Shown in pieces: positions 42,990-53,930 of a DNA stretch of 64,000 nt (positions are counted from its first letter, which is position 1; each line of letters opens with the position of its first letter). The notes under the pieces are model-generated. The model ran no database searches. It saw nothing but the letters and a program-made list of their open reading frames with translations, and was not told where the DNA came from. The position numbers were made by a program, and so were the translations under genes. This stretch comes from Platycnemis pennipes (taxonomy: Eukaryota > Arthropoda > Insecta > Odonata > Platycnemididae). The stretch covers positions 60,058,609 to 60,122,608 of the forward strand of contig OW121854.1 of NCBI GenBank assembly GCA_933228895.1. The letters run 5' to 3'.

Positions 42990-43155
42990 GAATGCTTTGC
43001 TATTTTTATCTTTCTAAAATTGTGAAGTTTAGACTAGTATATCATACAAATCCTTTTCTATGCAATATATTTAATGCATGTTTGGTGTGAATTCACCCCC
43101 CTGCCACATACCTTCATGGTGGCTTGCAGGGTTTTATGTAGACGTGGAGGAATGT
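42990..43155 (+). mobile_element. Second LINE 3' UTR end directly after the first
   Basis: ATTGTGAAGTTTAGACTAGT, CATGTTTGGTGTGAATTCAC and GGTGGCTTGCAGGGTTTTAT match the UTR of the 37850-38625 copy, so two independent LINE ends lie head to tail here. Confidence 0.8.
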
Positions 43156-43714
43156 ACTGAAGGAGACATAGGCATGCTAGCCTGTGGGGGACAATGAAGC
43201 CAGAACGGAGGTACTTGGCAAGGATTAGGTCACACCTGCTCTGTACAAAACACAATGTTTTGTAAGGCCTCTTATGGAGACTGCATGTGTATTAAAACGA
43301 ATTAACAATGGAATCAAACCCAAATTTAATCGCAGCGGTGTCAGTTAATCTTCCTGAGGCCATTAAAGTGAGGTATGAATGTATTTGATTCTCCTGGGAG
43401 TTAATTTTATTCCTAAAACTGGTTCTAAACCATCCTAATTAAACTACATGCCTATTGGGCGCTTATTTGTGTATTTGCGCGTTTATTCTCTGTTCGTTTG
43501 ACGAATTTTAAAAATGCATACTAATTACTACTATCTAAGTTTACCACGCGCAAAAACAACTTCATCCGTACAAGCATCGCGGTTAGCAAGCCCATATGTC
43601 GTGCCTTCCAAGATGACCGCTGACTTCTCAAATCAACTACGATGCCTCCTCTCCAGTGCATTCTAACTTCCTTGACATGTACACATGTCACCTCCCTCCT
43701 TTCCAAATCCTTCT
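43156..43714. other. No feature recognised
   Basis: No coding or repeat signal that I can name. Confidence 0.4.
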
Positions 43715-43918
43715 TTCTCATTTCAAAGAGAATGTTACTTGGGAAAATATATGCACCAAGGAAAAGAGGAAGACCCATGGTTGGAAGATGCTTATAAAGA
43801 TCTCGGTAAGATGAAAGTGGAAGGCTGGAGGAGAAAGATGAACAACAGAGGGCAGTGGAGGCGGATTGTGCAGGAGGCCAAGGCTCACCCTGAGCTGTAT
43901 CGCCGAGAGGAATGAAGC
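43715..43918 (+). mobile_element. LINE C-terminal fragment, third family (plus)
   Basis: Frame reads EEDPWLEDAYKDLGKMKVEG, WRRKMNNRGQWRRIVQEAKA and HPELYRREE before TGA. The D-W--D-DLRKM--GWR--...EWR-IV-EAKAH pattern is the C-terminus of another common invertebrate LINE class. Ends where the SINE body at 43925 begins. Confidence 0.75.
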
Positions 43919-43924
43919 CAAAGC

Positions 43925-44140
43925 ATATTCTTGAGTGCTTTGTGGAGGGATTTCGAGTTCAGTACTCCGTTCACCGGATGGGACGTTTGGTCGTTTTCTC
44001 CTCGGCGCATGTCGTTAAGAGCAGGATAATGCAGACGCTGGACTTCTTTGTACCCTTCCATTCCCATTATTGTACATACCTTTTCTCCTGGTCTGAAGCG
44101 TTTTGAGTGCGGTGACAGGCTTGAAAACCTCATATGAGCC
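43925..44140 (+). mobile_element. SINE body and GTCTGAAG tail, headless (plus)
   Basis: TTGAGTGCTTTGTGGAGGG, TTCAGTACTCCGTTCACCGG, GTCGTTAAGAGCAGGATAAT, then TGGTCTGAAGCGTTTTGAGT and GACAGGCTTGAAAACC. Matches 16865-17205 from mid-body onward. Confidence 0.8.
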
Positions 44141-45015
44141 CGAGGAAACACGTCGGCATTAAGAAAGAAAGATTTAGCATAAGAGAACAAAAGTGACGAG
44201 ATTTTCGAGAAAAAACAGGATGAGATTAAATTAAAAAGTAGGAGGTCAGAAGATAGTTGAGGCAATTTAGCTAATTCGGTAGTTTGCTGTAGGAAAATGG
44301 GTGTAGCAGCAGTAATGTTCAAATAAAAATTACTTTGGTAAAAGAGGCGTTTACTTGCAGAAGAGAAATAATTACAGGGCCATTGAGTACGGTAGTATAG
44401 AAAAGCCTGATAAAAAGTTGAATATGGAACGAGGAATAGCATACAGCCGAAACAAGGACCTTAAGGAAAAGAGATGGGCATAGACTTAAGGCTTTTAGGA
44501 TGTGGGTATGAAGGAGGATACACGAGTTAAGATTAAGGTGGAAAGGTAGAAATAGAGCTAGATGTGATAAGTGAGGAAATTAAATTGATGAAATTGATTG
44601 AGGAAATCTCGAGGGTGTGGGAGTGGATAGAAAGGGTGATAAATGGCTAGGGTGTGTTGGAGGATGTGAAAGAAAAGAACGTTGTGTAAGCGAGGAAGAA
44701 GGTGGAGAAGAACGGTTAGTTGGATAGAATAATGCGAGGAGAAAGTATGGGACACTAATTTAAAACATTGATTAAATTGGAGAAAATTAGAAGACAAAAT
44801 GGGTGGATAAAGAAGGCAATGAGATAGAGAGTGTTTTGAAGGACTTGATAGAGGGGTGACTGAGATAAATAGAGGAAAAGAGCGGGTAGTGGTGGGATAG
44901 TGATGAGATGGGAGGTAGAAAAGTATGAGGGTCTGAAGAGGGACTTCATGTGGAATGCAGGGATTGTGGGAAGAATTATAAGTACATTTAAACCGATCTT
45001 AAGTGGTAAAATAAT
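44141..45015. other. Purine-rich on the plus strand, no gene supported
   Basis: The skew opens minus-strand frames (to 185 codons) rich in Phe, Leu and Ser; none has a domain signature. Confidence 0.5.
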
Positions 45016-45019
45016 TATA

Positions 45020-45635
45020 TTATTGTGGCGATAACAGCAGCAAAGAAGTCAAAGTTGGAAGCATTTGACTGCTATGGTTAGTGTGGTGGCTAGAGTAGTG
45101 GCCTCCCATCCCGATGGCACGGGTTCTATTTACGGCAATGGCGGATTTTTCAGTGGCAAACCGGTCCCTACTTGAGTGCCTGGTGGAGATGAATTCAAGT
45201 TCAGTAATTTGTCCATCGGATGGGACATTAAGCTGTGGTTCCATTGGAGCCTGTCGTTGAGAGTTGGCCTAATGCCGACGCCGGGTTTCTCTCCACCCTT
45301 TCTCCATTATCTGAAATGTTACTACCATTACCGAGTAACTAACGAAGAAGTTCTGAGATAAGTGGGAGAAAAAATTAGTCTGCTGAAAACTTTGAAAAGA
45401 TGACGAGGAACTTAAGGGGCCATATCTTGATTTGATGGCCAGATGTTGACAATCGATGAGGGAGAAATGAATTGGTAAATGGAGAAGGAAGAGCTTGCAT
45501 GAGATACACAAGAGTAAGCCGTAAAGGATGTTAAAGAGGAGAACTATGCGAATATGAATAGCTTAGCCGATAGAAGAAACGAGTGGAGAGCTGCGTCAAA
45601 CCAATTTTCGGATTGTTGACTGATAATGATGATGC
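45020..45635 (+). mobile_element. LINE C-terminal region split by a SINE (plus)
   Basis: AITAAKKSKLEAF ends at about 45068 and the same protein resumes at about 45330 with RVTNEEVLR, then SLLKTLKR, AVKDVKEENYANMNSLADRR and NEWRAASNQ, followed by a GAT-rich tail. Between lies a complete SINE body. The ~15 residues normally joining these parts are missing. Confidence 0.8.
45072..45315 (+). mobile_element. tRNA-derived SINE nested in the LINE (plus)
   Basis: TTAGTGTGGTGGCTAGAGTA (A box), GGGTTCTATTTACGG (B box mutated), TCAGTGGCAAACCGGTCCCT, TTTGTCCATCGGATGGGACA, CCGACGCCGGGTTTCTCTCC. The tail is cut short. Confidence 0.85.
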
Positions 45636-45639
45636 AAAA

Positions 45640-46425
45640 TAGGGGTTAGAGTGAGAGTTTTTGTCCATCTGTCCCTACCTTAACCGGTACATCACTAAGA
45701 AAGAATAACATTTTTTTCGTGAGCCAAACTTCTTAGTACCATCCCTTGTGAGACAAATGAGTGTCGCTTCCAAGGGATTGCTTACCCTCTTACCCCTTCT
45801 TCGTCCCCTCTCGATGGCACGCTTTGCTCTCACCCTCCCTCCTCCCTAACTAACCGCCCCACTCCCTCCCTCCCCTCCACCCCCAACCGCGCCACCGCCG
45901 TTTACTCTTCGCGACCCCGAGGTGCGCGGCGACCTTCCGTTGTCTCGCCTCTCCCGACGACAATCACGCGAGCGCCATCCCAACACACACACGTCGCAGA
46001 CTCCGCAAACATCGTATTTCACGCTCCTCCCCCGCACAACTTTTCCTTTCTCCACCCAACCACCTCCTCCCCAAACTCCCTCCCCATCCACCAGCGAAAA
46101 CGGCCGCGAGATAATGCGTGCACCAACCCCCCCTCATCCCCCTTGCAGGATGTACGCGCGTTTATCGCTACACGAGGGGAAGGGGTAGTGGGTGAATACT
46201 GTGTGTCCGCACACGCGCGCGAACACGTGTTACTTTCTCCGCGGCGCGTGCGAAGAGAGGGGGCATGGGAAGTGGGGGGTGACGGTGCTGGAGCGAACGG
46301 GTGGCACAACGAAGCCTTCCCCCCCCCCCCTCCCCAGTGAGACAGATTGCAAACGAGACAGATTGCATCTCCGGATCCACCGCCGGCAATGCACTCCGTA
46401 GCTGGAATCCACTTTCGGCGAATTC
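45640..46425. other. CpG- and C-rich island, no gene supported
   Basis: C-rich on the plus strand at 45780-46140 and CpG-rich at 46150-46300 (CACGCGCGCGAACACG). A poly-C run is at 46317-46331. A TTGCAG/GATG at 46143-46152 looks like an acceptor, but the frame beyond closes quickly. A promoter or enhancer is possible. Confidence 0.4.
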
Positions 46426-46427
46426 AG

Positions 46428-46590
46428 AGATATTTTTCATTGGTATACCGGCCCCTACTTGAGTGCTTTGTGGAGAGCATTCGAGTTCAGTACTCCGTCC
46501 GTCGGATAGTACGTTAAGCCGTGGTCCCCATGGCGCCTTTCGCTATGCGAACATGGCAATGCACTGGCCGGGTTTCTTTCCATAAGCATA
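46428..46590 (+). mobile_element. SINE body, headless (plus)
   Basis: TTTTTCATTGGTATACCGGC, TTCAGTACTCCGTCCGTCGG, GTTAAGCCGTGGTCCCCATG and CCGGGTTTCTTTCC: common body only. Confidence 0.8.
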
Positions 46591-46689
46591 CCAGTTCTCT
46601 CTTTAAGCATACAAGATTTTTGCATCAAGTCAGGTTAGATTTTGTGGTATAATACAATCAGTTGGAGAACTTTAAATCCTAAGACCAAT

Positions 46690-47030
46690 TACTCCAATGA
46701 TGTGGTGGTTAGACAACTGGCCTCACACCGAGAGGGCCCGGGTTCGAATCCGGAGAGTGGCATATGTTTTTCACTGTTAACCGGCCCCTACTTGGTGCTT
46801 TTTGGAGATTTCGAGTTCAATACTTCATCCGTCGGATGGAATGTGAAGCCGTGGTCCCCTTAGGGCCCTTCGTTAAGCGCAGGCTAATGCCGACGCCGCG
46901 TTTCTTCCACCTTCCTCCCCTCCAATCCACTCCTATCCTTGTACCTTTCCTCCCGGTCTGAAGTGCCTTTAAAGTGCAGGTACGAACTTGATTACCACTG
47001 ATGAGATGCCAGCCTAAGACTGACTGACTT
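46690..47030 (+). mobile_element. tRNA-derived SINE (plus), GTCTGAAG-tail subtype
   Basis: ATGTGGTGGTTAGACAACTG, GGGTTCGAATCCGG, body with CATCCGTCGGATGGAATGTG, CTTCGTTAAGCGCAGGCTAA, then CCCGGTCTGAAGTGCCTTTA and GAGATGCCAGCC. Full length. Confidence 0.85.
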
Positions 47031-47094
47031 CTCATTCATTTCGCTAAGGAGAGTCAAGGTCGGTGCTACAAAAAGTATTAATAATAAAAAATCT

Positions 47095-47262
47095 TCTCTG
47101 GTGTTCCACCGGGTTAAGGGTTATGTTGGCCGAAGTTTTGACGCTAAACTCGAGAACCGAGGCAGATGTCTGTCCAGAAGGCGATGCTCGAGTCGGGTGT
47201 CGAAACATCGGTAAACATGAAACCCTTGAACCGGTGGAACACCCGACAAGACTTCGTGCAGT
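47095..47262. mobile_element. Foldback unit of the GAAAC family
   Basis: GTGTTCCACCGGGTTAAGGG (left) is mirrored by CTTGAACCGGTGGAACACCC (right). Between them is GAGTCGGGTGTCGAAACATC. Related in order and sequence to 30522-30753, but with more mismatches. Confidence 0.7.
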
Positions 47263-47639
47263 TCACACGCAGGCAAAGCTCCAAATCTTACTTCAGTGGT
47301 TAACAATTTTTTTCGCCGTAAGGATCACATAGCGTATTTGAGCTCTAATCACCGGGCAGTTAAAACTCATGAATTCGATGAATGAATTTTATTTCAAAGC
47401 AGATAAAAACTGATTGCTGTCGGTTGATTACGAAGAAATACCACGATGTATGTAATAACGAGTCATAATTAAATAAAACAATTAATATTATTAATATTAA
47501 CACTATTGAATAATTGGGGTATTTTGAACATAATTTTAATTATGTCTATCTTTGAGGTCTACCAATACCCCATGTTTTTTTTGCGAATTATTAACGAAAA
47601 ATTAGTTCAATTGGTGCATTGCCGCACTGTATTTCATGA

Positions 47640-47690
47640 GCCTAATATACCATATCGCGGGCCGCATCTGGCCCGCGGGCCATATTTTGG
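47640..47690. mobile_element. hAT-like GC-rich fragment
   Basis: GCGGGCCGCATCTGGCCCGC and GGGCCATATTTTGG resemble the inner part of widespread hAT MITEs. Ends not found. Confidence 0.35.
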
Positions 47691-47820
47691 AGGCAGATAC
47701 ATCTGATAATCAAATGAATGTCAATTGGATTGTAGATAGTGATTTTATTACCTCTATAACAGCGTTACTTCAATTTTTTTACTCATCAGGAACTTTTGGA
47801 ATAAAACCCATTGGGTACAG

Positions 47821-47965
47821 CAGTGGACTCTAACCCATTTTTCTCTTGTGTGCCCCTCGTAAATCCATTTTCCTAATCTGTACCCCTTTTCCAAGGGTCG
47901 TTCCTCCCCATTATATTTCCAAAAACTTTTGTTTTTTGTAGTTGCTGTTTATTTGCAGATTATTT
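47821..47965. mobile_element. Probable hAT terminus
   Basis: CAGTGGACTCTAACCCATTT, then TGTGTGCCCCTCG, resemble the CAGTGGTTCTCAACC...GTGCCCC ends common in hAT elements. No matching second end or duplication was found. Confidence 0.4.
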
Positions 47966-49230
47966 AGCATGATGACTTCTAATATAATGTGTAACTCATT
48001 TACGAGGCAATTTAATCTGTTCAACCATAACTGAATGTAAAATGGACCAACGAAGACATGATGGAGGAAAACATCGCTGGAGTTGAGGTGAATTTTGAAC
48101 AGTGAGCATCTACTGGGAGAAGTAAAAGGAGCGGGTCTAAATGTGTTCTTTTCCCACTAGATGCAAATTAACGAAACCTATGTTAGAACGACAAAAGGCA
48201 TTCATTTAGTAGAAATGAAGTGTATATGCATTAATCGAGATTTTTCACAATGAAAGTGCAAGGAATAGGGTGACGGATAAGTGGATAACGGAGGAATGTT
48301 GATTGAATTGGGTGACTTGATAAATAACGAAAATTGTGCTTCGTTGATTTTGTCATATCAGGGAGACGATTAACGACACACAAATGCGAGAGACAAGAGA
48401 TTCGTATGAAAGTGTTGTGCATAGGTGATAGCCGTAAAAGTGCCGGAATAGAAACTAAAGAGGGGGAATGCTAGGAATTTCAGTATCCCGTGACTCTAAA
48501 TATGCAACGGGAGTGATGTTTCATGCACAATATCTCGTCTCAGCCATTCAGGACAGTGGGAGAGGCTGTGGAAGTATAACAATGGGACACTGAAGAAAAA
48601 TAACGAAAAAGCCGATTCACTACTGCTATAAAATGTCCGAAGAAACCAATTCCCGTACAAAATGCTTGTAATCAATAGTACTTAACCGTTTATCACAATA
48701 GGCATTCTTCCAAATTAGTAGATTAGTGGCCAGTTCTTGCCAGCTTCTCTCCACCCGTATATATAGTCTGTTATCAGTCATCAATTTATCAATATTTATC
48801 CGTGTTATCAATTAATGATAAAGCATCGAATTTGAATTATTTTTTTTAGAAAAATGCTGAAAATAGCCACAAATAATCCCAATTTTCAAAGAAGAAATCC
48901 TCATTAATAATTGAAAAACTGATTGTTTTGAGTTGAAGGTTCAAAGATAAAATCAAATGTGGTGGAGGGGAAAGTGAATGAAACGTATGGTGAGCACAGC
49001 ACCGACTAATTTTGGCTAGAATCTTAGAAGTTTGAGAATTGAATATCACTATTATAAAATTCACGATGGTGAAAAATATAATGAAATTTTTAACACTCAC
49101 CGAAAAAGATCAAACCTTCAAGGAGAGTAAAAGATCTTACAGCCCGTTACATTCCTGAAATAAAGAGAAGAAAATATATTTTTCGATTTCCCAAAGTTTG
49201 TACATAACTGTTGCAGACAATGTTTATTTA
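47966..49230. other. AT-rich, no feature recognised
   Basis: Short frames only and no repeat that I can name. Confidence 0.4.
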
Positions 49231-49234
49231 TAGT

Positions 49235-49345
49235 TCTCAGCCGTGAGGGGCATGAGGATGATGTGCAACACGTGCATCGAAACGTCAGTAGACTTTGAGG
49301 ACCTTACCCGGTGAGAAGCCCGAACGAACTTTATCAAAGTTTAAT
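49235..49345 (+). repeat. Half unit of the GAAAC foldback family
   Basis: GAGGATGATGTGCAACACG, TGCATCGAAACGTCAGTAG and ACCTTACCCGGTGAGAAGCC follow the order of the right arm at 30656-30752. One arm only. Confidence 0.6.
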
Positions 49346-49349
49346 AGTA

Positions 49350-50030
49350 CTTTGCATATGCTTGTTTCTATCCATACCTTGACAATGAAGTAAATTTCAA
49401 AGATGATGCTCATGATAAGGAACGGTAACCAGCGTTTTCCAAAGCAAATTAATTGCCATAATATTTTGCAATTTTATCTACCAAAAAGAAAAGCTACCCC
49501 TGAAATACATTCTACCTATCTTAACGTCTTTAATGCTGGTGATAGCATAGTTTCGGATTGTAGGTTTGAAGAGCTTGGAGAGCGTAAGGTGAGTGAATAG
49601 GAAGACGGGCTAAAGGTTTTTTTTTTATATGGTGGGTCGAGAGAGGAATGTTAATAGATGAAATGCAAAGGAAAAGATGAAGTGAAAAGGGGATGTTTTG
49701 AAAGGCCACGGGTTGAGGAGTAGGCAAATCAGACACGAAATAGAGTACTTACCATGATTGATAGAACTTTGTTGAAAGGAAGTTAGCATAACCGACTCCC
49801 TAGATGGACTAGGTGAACAATATTTTTCGGTGGAATTCTTACATTAGTGTGTCTAACAACGGGTATCTGTCTACGCTAAGGTTCATTGCATCTACATTGC
49901 GGTTCCTTTATTTTACCACTGCTTTCTCCTTGATTCTTTTACATACCTATGGCCTATAAATTTTACCAAATATCTGTATCTTCTTCATCAGGGTACCTTG
50001 CCACAGAAAATAAATGCATTATTATTTTAA
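49350..50030. other. No feature recognised
   Basis: AT-rich, no motif. Confidence 0.4.
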
Positions 50031-50034
50031 TGAC

Positions 50035-50225
50035 CAATCTGAAGGAACGGTTTCGAATCCCGGCTGTGGCAGTTTTTAAACACTGAAACCGGCCTCTGGT
50101 TGAGTGTTCGGCAGAGAGTACTTTATGTTCAGTTCTCCGTCTGTCGGGTATGTTGTTAAACCTTTGGAACTAATGGTCCAAAGATGTCTTTAGTTAAAAG
50201 AAGGATTTCGCTGAACTGTGTTCTG
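50035..50225 (+). mobile_element. SINE (plus), 5'-truncated head
   Basis: ACGGTTTCGAATCCCGG (B box), TTCAGTTCTCCGTCTGTCGG, then a decayed body. The A box is missing. Confidence 0.65.
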
Positions 50226-50439
50226 TGCTATTTTCCTCAGTCTTCAGGAAAAATCACGCCAGGCATTAATTATTCCCTTTCACAGTCCTTTTTAAGGGAG
50301 GTTACCGACAAATAAATTACATACTCTGTTGGTACTCCCAAAATACCAATATAATCCGTATAATACAATTGCAATTTTACCTCCGCTATGCGAAGTAGCA
50401 GTACGTGAAAAATATCATATTGTGTCGAGGTAGGGATTT

Positions 50440-50690
50440 TTCGGGGTACTGAGGAAGGGTGGAGAGAAACCCGGCGTCAGCCACAGCTTGTTCTCTACGA
50501 AAATCGGCAAGTGGGCAACGGTTTAATGTCCCATCCGACGGACTCCGAAGTACACTCAAAGTGCTCTCCACACAGCTCTAAAGAAGGGACTGGTATACCA
50601 ATTAAAAATCTCTACCACTGCCAGGATTCCAATCGGGGCCATCGAAATGAGAGGTTAGTACTCTACCCGCCACACCAACTGGATCTCTCC
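50440..50690 (-). mobile_element. tRNA-derived SINE (minus)
   Basis: Minus strand: GTGTGGCGGGTAGAGTACTA, B-box region CCGATTGGAATCCTGG, GGTATACCAGTCCCTTCTTT, CCGTCGGATGGGACATTAAA and GCCGGGTTTCTCTCCACCC. Confidence 0.75.
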
Positions 50691-50749
50691 AAGGGGACTG
50701 GAGTAGTACAATACTAGTGATGGAAAAAATGTTTTTTTTCCACGTTTGC

Positions 50750-50850
50750 TGTTTTAAATGAGCTATATGGAGCAATTAGCGAAGGATGTAAAAGAAAAAT
50801 TACGTTGATGTGAAGAGGTGGGCAGCGTCAAACCAATCCTAGGATTATAT
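50750..50850 (+). mobile_element. LINE 3' fragment (plus)
   Basis: GAGCTATATGGAGCAATTAG, CGAAGGATGTAAAAGAAAAA and GGCAGCGTCAAACCAATCCT match the end of the 'craniofacial'-type LINE. Confidence 0.7.
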
Positions 50851-50896
50851 GGAAAGAAAAAAACCAGAGCCAAATCCACGAAAATAATAAACTTTA

Positions 50897-50937
50897 CTAC
50901 GACCCGTGTTTCACTGTATTACAGCGTCGTCAGGTAG
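50897..50937 (-). ncRNA. Hammerhead-ribozyme-like motif
   Basis: On the minus strand the order is CUAC, CUGACGA, one extra C, GCUGU, loop AAU, ACAGU, GAAAC, loop ACGG, GUC, GUAG. Helix I is CUAC/GUAG, placed directly before CUGA and directly after GUC; helix II is GCUGU/ACAGU (five pairs, one G-U); helix III is the AC/GU pair pair closed by ACGG; cleavage would follow GUC. This matches the hammerhead core CUGANGA...GAAA...UH except for one extra C after CUGACGA. Such minimal motifs are known from Penelope-like elements and retrozymes. Activity is untested, and the extra base could abolish it. Confidence 0.5.
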
Positions 50938-51840
50938 AGCATATGTAAGACGCACCAACACAAATTTGAAAAACAAAAACGGGGAGAAAGGAAAGGAGAG
51001 GAGCGTGGGAGTTGACGGTTATTGGTGGTCATCAGAAGAGTGTGGGGAAAAAAGGAAGTGTGAGAGACTTGGGAAGTGTGAGAGACGTGGGAAATGTGGG
51101 AGACGTGGGACGTGACAAACGAGAGTGAGGAAGGATGTGACATGCGTGAATGTCAATGGGGTTAGAATGGAACACTCACGTGACATAGGCATGGATCGTC
51201 GGAAAAAAATATGAGTTTTATTGGATAATATTAATAAAATAAAATCTCACAGTGATGGCTTATGGTCCTTGGCGATAATTTATATTGCCTCTTCTCGTAG
51301 ATGGTGGTTTCTTTGACTCACAATTCCGCCTTACCTGTGTCATCGTTGATGGACCTTAATAGCGAATGCAACCAATAGATCCTCTTAAACATTGGAGATC
51401 AGGAATCCTGAGTAGCATAGTGATCTGAGTGTTTCCCACCTGAAAAAATACTGGCATTTCGATTCCCGGTTTAGGAAACCTGTTTCCTGTGGCAATTTAC
51501 AGCATCGGAAAAGCTTATCAGAAAAGAATAAAGATCTTCGAGACTTAATGTTGACGTATAGTGCTGATAATTGTACGGATATGGATGGGCGGATAAAATA
51601 TAGTATAGAGAAGAGCTGCGAAAGAAAGGCCTATATAAAGTAGAGTAAAAAATAAAAGAACTAGTAGTTGAATTGGACAAAACCTCACATAATCTATTTG
51701 TCAAGAATGTGATTTTCGGGAAAATGCAAGGAAAGATCCCAGGAGGACCAGTGATATAGTTTGGTTTTACGGTTCTCCAACTGATTAAGTGATATCGCAC
51801 CACCTCATAGAACCTGATTCCTGGATTAATCCTAGATACA
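50938..51840. other. No gene recognised
   Basis: Short purine-rich repeats (GGGAAGTGTGAGAGACGTG-type, 51055-51115) and a decayed SINE-like piece at 51410-51490 (CATTTCGATTCCCGG). Nothing else. Confidence 0.4.
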
Positions 51841-51844
51841 ACAT

Positions 51845-51912
51845 AGAAGCCCTTGGGCGTGATTCGAATCCAAGCAAAGCCGGCTCTATAACGATGTGAC
51901 TACCGCCCCTCA
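51845..51912 (-). mobile_element. tRNA-like SINE head (minus)
   Basis: Minus strand GGGGCGGTAGTCACATCGTT with TTGGATTCGAATCACGCCC (B box). Different head from the common type. Confidence 0.4.
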
Positions 51913-51949
51913 ATACTAAGCACACCAGAAAAATAAAGATGGATTAAGT

Positions 51950-52015
51950 TAAAGACCAGGATACACTAGAGAATGTTGGGAATGGAGGGTTGCAGGTAAT
52001 CAATCTTAGGGTTTA
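51950..52015 (+). mobile_element. Decayed LINE 3' fragment (plus)
   Basis: GGGAATGGAGGGTTGCAGGT then AATCAATCTTAGGGTTT resembles the EWR-A-NQS end of the 'craniofacial'-type LINE. Confidence 0.4.
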
Positions 52016-52079
52016 AAAACAAGTTGGAATTTCCTCCACTGTGATCTTTCGTTCGTGACTGCGTAATGCATATTTACTT

Positions 52080-53930
52080 TGATCAGTGAAGACGCGGAAA
52101 TGACCCATTCACTCGGAACACCTTCATAAGCAGTCACTCTCACTGATGCGAGATCAGTTCTTATCCGCAGAATTTGGTTGACGTTGATGACAGTGCGTGT
52201 AAAATACGATCACCTCGCAAACAAGACACTCACTCCTCGACGCGAGCTTTCTTAATTAATCCGATGGTGCTTTCGGAGCATCACACGCTGGGGCATCCGT
52301 AATTAGTTTGATGCCACCGCTTCGGCATACTTATGCATACGTCGGCAGCCGATGGGCATGTCGTTTTTGACGTTCTTGGAGAAAACTCCGAGCTCAAAAT
52401 CTCCGGGGATAACGACGGAAATCATCAGGAGTGCATCACATCCCGGCCCAAACAAAATGGAGCACGTTACCTATAGCCAACCCTCCCTCCCGGCGAGTTT
52501 ATTTATTCAGCTCACAGTGCACGGAAAGATGCGATTTGGACGAGTGACGCGCGAAAACGTCAGCTTGATCCCCAATTGGAGCGGGCGAATGGACGGACGA
52601 ACCTTTTGCCATCCTATGTATATGCATGTGGGCGTGCATTTTCGGGCCTCTGGCGATTGCGTGAGGACCGCGCACGGCTCCCCGCGGCCTACCCTCGCCC
52701 CGCATCCATGCCTATATGTATATTTCATAATCTCCTTCGCCTAAAATTTTCGCCGACCGATTTCCACGGCCGGGCATCCGGGATAATTCCCCGTTAATTG
52801 CGCGCTCACGCACAATCTTAGTGCTCGCGACGGACGGCTGACAGTGACATGGAGGAAGGGAGGGCGAAGGGGTGCAAGAGGGGTTGAGGGGGACGGAGGA
52901 ATTCACGTGGGTTGTGGAAGGCGCTGGGAAGGGGTGGACTCAGTTCGGAGGGTTGGTTAGAAGAGTTTGAAATGGTTGGGTGGGGGAAATGGTGAGGAGT
53001 TATTGGGGTTGAGGTGGGTATTAAGGGAGTGCATGGGAGGGGGGAGCTGGGAGATAAGAAATTAAGGAAGGAATGGATGAAGAAGTGTGGTCTGACGTGG
53101 GAGAGGGGGATGGAAGGATGGCGTACGGCGGGGGGTGAGAGTTGACGAAACAAAGGGGAACGTTTGGGGGGGAAATTTCCTGGCTCAATGTTTTGCGGCG
53201 ACTCACACACAAACCCCACCCTCCGCCCTCATCCAATTCCCTCCACCCGAACCCTCCTCTTCCACGAACCCTTCGTCCTTCTTTCGCTCCGGGCCCTCCC
53301 CCACAACATCGCCCCTTGTCCTTTATCGCCGGCCCTGCAACTCCCCACCCACCGACCGACTCCGTCGGCGTCTAAATCCTCCCTAATGGGATATTTATGT
53401 GATCATCACATGTCCTCGCGTCACGCCAAATTTACCCTCGCCGAGTGAGGCTGGGGAGAGAGAGTGAGAGAGAGAGCAATAGGGGGAGGCAACCGGAGGG
53501 ACCTTCCTCAGCGTCCCTTTCCTTCACTTGCCCCTCTTGCCAGCGCAACCCCTATGGAACCCGCCCCTTCTTCCACCCCCGTCGGCTACTTTCCCCTTCC
53601 CCTACACCCTCTTCCCCTTCAGGGGGAGGTCTCCCAGCTTCCCGGTCCTTCAGATGGAGCCTGGGTCCAAACGGGGAGACCCAAACCTGTCCCGAGTTGC
53701 CTTTTCAATCCATTCTTTCCGTACCTTCTTCACCACCGCTTGTCCCAATGGGATGCAGGCTTGGCGTGTTTGCTGCAGTGCCGGATTCTAATTCCGAGAG
53801 CATAAGTTCGAACCCAGGCGCTGCGAGGAGGAATGACAGCGAAAACGTCGTCCCTAGTATGTCTTGTCAAGTCATAGAGTGTTTGTGTGGATTATGGAGA
53901 ACACTTCATGCCCATATTTGAGATACCATT
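52080..53930. other. GC-rich, repeat-free island
   Basis: Unlike its surroundings this stretch is GC-rich and CpG-containing, and I recognise no transposon in 52080-52830. Frames of up to 158 codons are open because of composition; none shows a domain or a clean splice frame. TAATTA and other AT cores sit in GC-rich flanks at 52250-52310. It may be a regulatory region or first exon. A (GA)n run is at 53456-53478. A tRNA-like B box (AAGTTCGAACCC) at 53806 suggests a SINE piece. Confidence 0.4.

Noticed and set aside
43885..44442. 185-codon minus-strand frame rich in Phe and Ser
   Set aside because: Caused by purine-rich plus-strand sequence and the SINE tail; no start context or domain.
45640..46425. 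CpG island promoter with a first exon
   Set aside because: Composition fits, but no start codon frame with a supported splice donor was found; the skew alone explains the frames.
53445..53921. 158-codon frame and overlapping frames in the GC-rich island
   Set aside because: Three frames are open at once over the same bases, as expected from biased composition; none has a recognisable motif.
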